The translations under genes were made by a program, and so were the position numbers. Source: CAJBIL01 sp044359525 (lineage in GTDB: Bacteria; Pseudomonadota; Gammaproteobacteria; Burkholderiales; Rhodocyclaceae). Taken from it: DNA of 8,629 nucleotides. The notes below the pieces were generated by a model, which was not told where the DNA came from, did not search any database, and worked only from the letters and a program-made list of their open reading frames with translations. The DNA is taken from assembly GCA_044359525.1 (NCBI GenBank), contig JBIKLY010000108.1, forward strand, positions 1-8,629. The letters run 5' to 3'. Positions 6,642 to 8,629 of this stretch are shown here, piece by piece. Every line of letters starts with the position of its first letter. The stretch's first letter is position 1.

Positions 6642-6647
6642 TATAAT
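6642..6647 (+). promoter_or_regulatory. -10 box upstream of arfB
   Basis: A perfect TATAAT, 41 bp before the mini-ORF and 82 bp before arfB. No -35 match is visible at 16-18 bp upstream (AAACGC at 6619-6624). The bases after it, TGCGCC, are a GC-rich discriminator. A short inverted repeat, GGCGC (6630-6634) and GCGCC (6649-6653), flanks the -10 symmetrically and could bind a regulator, though five bases is short enough to be chance. Confidence 0.45.
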
Positions 6648-6687
6648 TGCGCCTGTTCAAACTTCGCAAAACCCGGAAAACGCAATC

Positions 6688-6732
6688 ATGGACGTTACAG
6701 ACCGCAACGGCACTCGGCTTGGCCAAACATGA
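6688..6732 (+). CDS. Possible 14-codon leader ORF overlapping the arfB start
   Basis: An ATG at 6688 opens a frame encoding MDVTDRNGTRLGQT, ending at TGA 6730-6732. That stop shares bases with the arfB ATG in an ATGA overlap, the classical arrangement for translational coupling. A GGAAA (6675-6679) stands 8 nt upstream and is a better SD than anything before arfB itself. It sits downstream of the -10 box, so it should be on the arfB transcript. I recognise no peptide family. It may be a true leader, a re-initiation device or coincidence. Confidence 0.35.
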   Translation: MDVTDRNGTRLGQT

Positions 6733-7139
6733 CTATTCCACTGATCCGTCTGCGCGAAGAAGAAGTCGAGTTCATCGCTATTCGCGCGCAGGGCGCTGGC
6801 GGGCAGAACGTCAACAAGGTGTCGAACGCCATCCATCTGCGTTTCAACATCACTGCGTCCTCGCTGCCTGATGAACTCAAGTCACGCCTGCTGACGCTGC
6901 GCGATCAGCGCATCAGCACCGACGGGGTGGTGGTGATCAAGGCACAGCAACATCGCAGCCTGGAGCGCAACAAGGATGATGCGCTGGTGCGCCTGCGTGA
7001 ATTGATCGCGCAGGCAGCCTTTACGCCGGAACCCCGGCGGCCGACCAAGCCGACTTACAGCTCACAGAAGAAACGCGTTGAAAGCAAGGTGCGGCGCGGC
7101 TTGGTTAAGTTGCAGCGTGGTCGTGTCAGCGATCACTGA
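6729..7139 (+). CDS. arfB: ArfB (YaeJ) ribosome-rescue peptidyl-tRNA hydrolase
   Basis: A 136-residue protein close in length to E. coli ArfB (140). It belongs to the class I release-factor domain family without codon-recognition domains. The GGQ motif at 24-26 inside AIRAQGAGGQNVNKVSNAIHL (ends at residues 17 and 37) is the catalytic loop that hydrolyses peptidyl-tRNA. DGVVVIKAQQHRS follows, as in family members. The last 35 residues are Lys/Arg-rich and probably disordered; in ArfB this tail enters the empty mRNA channel of stalled ribosomes, which sets it apart from RF1/RF2. It frees ribosomes stuck on non-stop mRNAs as a backup to tmRNA. The ATG at 6729 is the family start, but its SD is poor, and a 14-codon ORF ends across it. 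The 3' end overlaps the convergent nucleotidyltransferase gene by 7 bp. Confidence 0.95.
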   Translation: MTIPLIRLREEEVEFIAIRAQGAGGQNVNKVSNAIHLRFNITASSLPDELKSRLLTLRDQRISTDGVVVIKAQQHRSLERNKDDALVRLRELIAQAAFTPEPRRPTKPTYSSQKKRVESKVRRGLVKLQRGRVSDH

Positions 7140-8131
7140 CCGGCGGGAATAACCGGTACGCTTTGTTCCGTGGCTTTTAGCTGCGGTAGATACTGCGCGA
7201 CCAGTTCGGTGACGATTTCTGCCTGTAGCGCATCTTTGCCGCGTTTGTTGACGTCGCGGAATTCCTGTTGTGCCAGTACCTTTTTTATCCGGGCAAAATC
7301 GAGTGGGTGGACGGTGCGCATCAGCGCCATTTCCCCTGAAGTGGCCACCACTACCTGATCAAAGGGGCGGGCAGACTGAAGTTTTTCGCCCATGGAAACC
7401 TGGATTGCCCAGAAATCGTCTTCATCATCGCTCATGCGCATGGAGTGCGGGTCGCCTGTGGCGGCGCTGCGTCGAATGATATCCACCTCGAAACCATCAT
7501 TGTTTCTTGCCGTGTAATGCTGATCTGCAACGACTTCAAAGCTTGGGTCAGCCTTGCGCAGCAGGCCGATCAGGGAACTGTCGAGCTTCTTCATTGCCGT
7601 GCAGAAGGACACCCGCTTGCGCGTGTCGAACAGCATATCCACATCGCGGGTCGCCATCGCCTGTTCTGCAATTCTTACGCCGGCTGCCATCTCGAAGGCG
7701 TATAGCGCGTGGGTGCCGACCACCATGAAATGTTCCTGCACCCCGGCATTTTCCAGCGCGTTGATCACGCCGATGACGATGTTGGGAACACGGCCGACCC
7801 GGTGCGCACGGTTCAGGCGCTGCTGAATGATGAGTTGAGCCTTCAGGGCTTTGACACGTTCTTCGAGACGGGATTTCCGGCTCATGAAGCTGTCGAAAAG
7901 CTTCACGGTTTCACCGGAATGCGGGCCGATAGATTTCTGGCCGCCCGATGACGAGGTGCGGATCAGCGTACGGGTGCCTCTCAGGTCACGCCAGATCATT
8001 GAGCCACGAACTTCTGCGGCGGCTTTTCGGGCCTGCATCAGCGCGATGAAGACCGTTTCCGCGTCGATGTACTGACGCTTCTGGTTTTCGGACAGCTCAA
8101 AAAAATAGTCTGATGCAGTCATGTTCAACAT
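7133..8131 (-). CDS. GSU2403-type nucleotidyltransferase-fold protein (PF12281-like)
   Basis: A 332-residue protein I place in the GSU2403 nucleotidyltransferase-fold family (NTP_transf_8). Residues 1-110 are helical and charged (SENQKRQYIDAETVF at 14-28; basic coiled-coil-like RKSRLEERVKALKAQ at 85-99). The fold begins at FMVVGTHALYAFE (135-147, the GS/GT helix motif). Acidic metal ligands follow in TRDVDML (Asp-163 and Asp-165), with a likely third in FEVDII (Asp-217). HPLDFARIKKVL (275-286) and the Arg/Lys-rich RDVNKRGKD (292-300) precede a helical C-terminus. The active-site pattern is complete, so it should transfer a nucleotide, but the target is unknown; relatives of this fold include AbiEii/MenT-type toxins as well as harmless enzymes. 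No antitoxin-like partner is adjacent. ATG 8131 is used; another ATG at 8122 is possible. Neither has an SD. Its upstream region is AT-rich, unlike its neighbours, which may hint at transfer. Confidence 0.82.
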   Translation of the reverse strand: MLNMTASDYFFELSENQKRQYIDAETVFIALMQARKAAAEVRGSMIWRDLRGTRTLIRTSSSGGQKSIGPHSGETVKLFDSFMSRKSRLEERVKALKAQLIIQQRLNRAHRVGRVPNIVIGVINALENAGVQEHFMVVGTHALYAFEMAAGVRIAEQAMATRDVDMLFDTRKRVSFCTAMKKLDSSLIGLLRKADPSFEVVADQHYTARNNDGFEVDIIRRSAATGDPHSMRMSDDEDDFWAIQVSMGEKLQSARPFDQVVVATSGEMALMRTVHPLDFARIKKVLAQQEFRDVNKRGKDALQAEIVTELVAQYLPQLKATEQSVPVIPAGQ

Positions 8132-8162
8132 AAAAAAGCAAAATCACATTTTATATTGAACA
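8122..8162. repeat. Inverted repeat covering the -10 and start codon of the nucleotidyltransferase gene
   Basis: TGTTCAACATAAAA (8122-8135) and TTTTATATTGAACA (8149-8162) are reverse complements at 13 of 14 positions, separated by 13 bp. The left arm covers the first codons of the gene including ATG 8131; the right arm covers the -10 box. Arms of this length, centred about 27 bp apart, look like a binding site for a dimeric repressor, possibly with two dimers or a looped contact. The position suggests repression and perhaps autoregulation; the binding protein is not known. Confidence 0.7.
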
Positions 8163-8176
8163 ACGTTAAAACTCAA
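8148..8176 (-). promoter_or_regulatory. Promoter of the nucleotidyltransferase gene
   Basis: On the minus strand: TTGAGT (8176-8171, four of six to -35), a 17-bp spacer, and TAAAAT (8153-8148, five of six to -10). The start site would fall near 8141, only about 10 nt before ATG 8131, so the message would be almost leaderless, in line with the lack of an SD. The -10 lies inside the right arm of the inverted repeat. Confidence 0.5.
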
Positions 8177-8294
8177 TAAGTTATGTGTTTTATTGTGGCC
8201 GATTAATGGTGCATGCGGTGAACAGGTTTTGTGTCGCTCACGTCGCGTACCGTTGCGGCTCGCTGTCGAGGTATTCCGCAAAGAGGTTCGCGGG

Positions 8295-8300
8295 TAAAAT
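8295..8300 (+). promoter_or_regulatory. -10 box upstream of dusC
   Basis: TAAAAT, five of six to consensus, 27 bp before the dusC ATG and followed by the GC-rich CGCGCC. No good -35 is seen (TATTCC at the 17-bp position). The 12-bp TAAAATCGCGCC resembles TATAATTGCGCC ahead of arfB. Confidence 0.4.
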
Positions 8301-8327
8301 CGCGCCCTTAAACAATCGCTCCGGATT

Positions 8328-8629
8328 ATGGGAAAACTGCTCCTCGCGCCGATGGAAGGTCTCGCCGACTGCGTGCTGCGCGACGTGTTGACACGCCTTG
8401 GCGGCTACGATGGGGCAGTCACCGAGTTCATTCGTGTTTCCGGAAACCTGCTGCCAACCCGTACTTTCAACCGGATCAGCCCGGAGCTGGCCAATGGCAG
8501 CTGCACGCGGGCCGGTACGCCGGTGGTGGTGCAATTGCTTGGCAGCGATCCGGCGTGTCTGGCCGAGAATGCGGCGCAACTGGCTGAGCTGTCGCCGGCC
8601 GGTATCGATCTCAACTTCGGGTGCCCGGC
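8328..8629 (+). CDS. dusC: DusC, tRNA-dihydrouridine(16) synthase, N-terminal part (3' end outside window)
   Basis: The first 100 residues of a flavin enzyme that reduces uridine to dihydrouridine in tRNA using FMN and NADPH. In E. coli DusC acts on U16 in the D-loop. The N-terminus LLLAPMEGLAD at 4-14 is the FMN-binding first strand of the TIM barrel. The TEFIRV sequence after GGYDGAV is typical of DusC rather than DusA or DusB. VVVQLLGSDP and LAENAAQLAEL match the family, and the fragment ends in DLNFGCP, where Cys-99 is the catalytic acid that protonates uracil C5. ATG 8328 places the barrel strand as in known DusC proteins. SD is weak. It is divergent from the nucleotidyltransferase gene, across a 196-bp gap. 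Confidence 0.94.
   Translation, partial: MGKLLLAPMEGLADCVLRDVLTRLGGYDGAVTEFIRVSGNLLPTRTFNRISPELANGSCTRAGTPVVVQLLGSDPACLAENAAQLAELSPAGIDLNFGCP

Noticed and set aside
5458..6726. 422-codon minus-strand frame opposite the diguanylate cyclase
   Set aside because: It is antisense to a well-supported GGDEF gene, its product resembles no family, and it has no SD. Long antisense frames are common in GC-rich genes.
7139..7157. ACCGG...CCGGT hairpin after arfB
   Set aside because: Only a 5-bp stem with a 9-nt loop and no T-run; it lies in the nucleotidyltransferase coding region.
8185..8391. 68-codon plus-strand frame between the nucleotidyltransferase gene and dusC
   Set aside because: It runs out of frame into dusC, has no SD and resembles nothing; the gap looks regulatory only.

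Overview
The window reads as chromosomal DNA of a GC-rich betaproteobacterium. Rhodocyclales (Dechloromonas/Azonexus-like) is my best guess, made from protein resemblance only. The main pointers are a Gcr-family (PF10136) membrane protein, which is largely betaproteobacterial, and the style of the c-di-GMP proteins, DusC and YaaA. There is no insertion sequence, phage gene, CRISPR array, rRNA or tRNA. Most of it looks like core genome with a few accessory genes.

Layout: (1) 1-437 holds the 3' end of an EAL-domain c-di-GMP phosphodiesterase and a good intrinsic terminator. (2) 417-2450 (minus) is a large Gcr-family multi-pass membrane protein, and the divergent yaaA (2520-3293) encodes a peroxide-stress protein. 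(3) 3370-3789 is a small secreted protein with a Q/N/Y tandem repeat, with its own promoter and Shine-Dalgarno (SD) sequence. (4) On the minus strand, an FAD oxidoreductase of the L-2-hydroxyglutarate dehydrogenase family (5365-4247) is followed 4 bp later by a PIN-domain protein (4242-3763). The PIN gene overlaps the end of the secreted-protein gene tail to tail. (5) 5563-6597 is a GGDEF diguanylate cyclase with intact active and inhibitory sites. (6) 6729-7139 is arfB, a ribosome-rescue hydrolase, preceded by a perfect -10 box and a 14-codon open frame that ends in an ATGA overlap with its start. (7) 8131-7133 (minus) is a GSU2403-type nucleotidyltransferase-fold protein. Its promoter and start codon sit inside a 14-bp-arm inverted repeat in AT-rich DNA. 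(8) 8328 to the window end is the 5' part of dusC (tRNA dihydrouridine synthase).

The genes do not form one pathway. Themes that recur are c-di-GMP turnover (an EAL and a GGDEF protein), translation and RNA (ArfB, DusC, possibly the PIN nuclease) and stress (YaaA). I see no clearly new multi-gene system. The best candidates for something undescribed are the operator-like dyad over the lone nucleotidyltransferase gene, the coupled mini-ORF ahead of arfB, and the repeat-bearing exported peptide.
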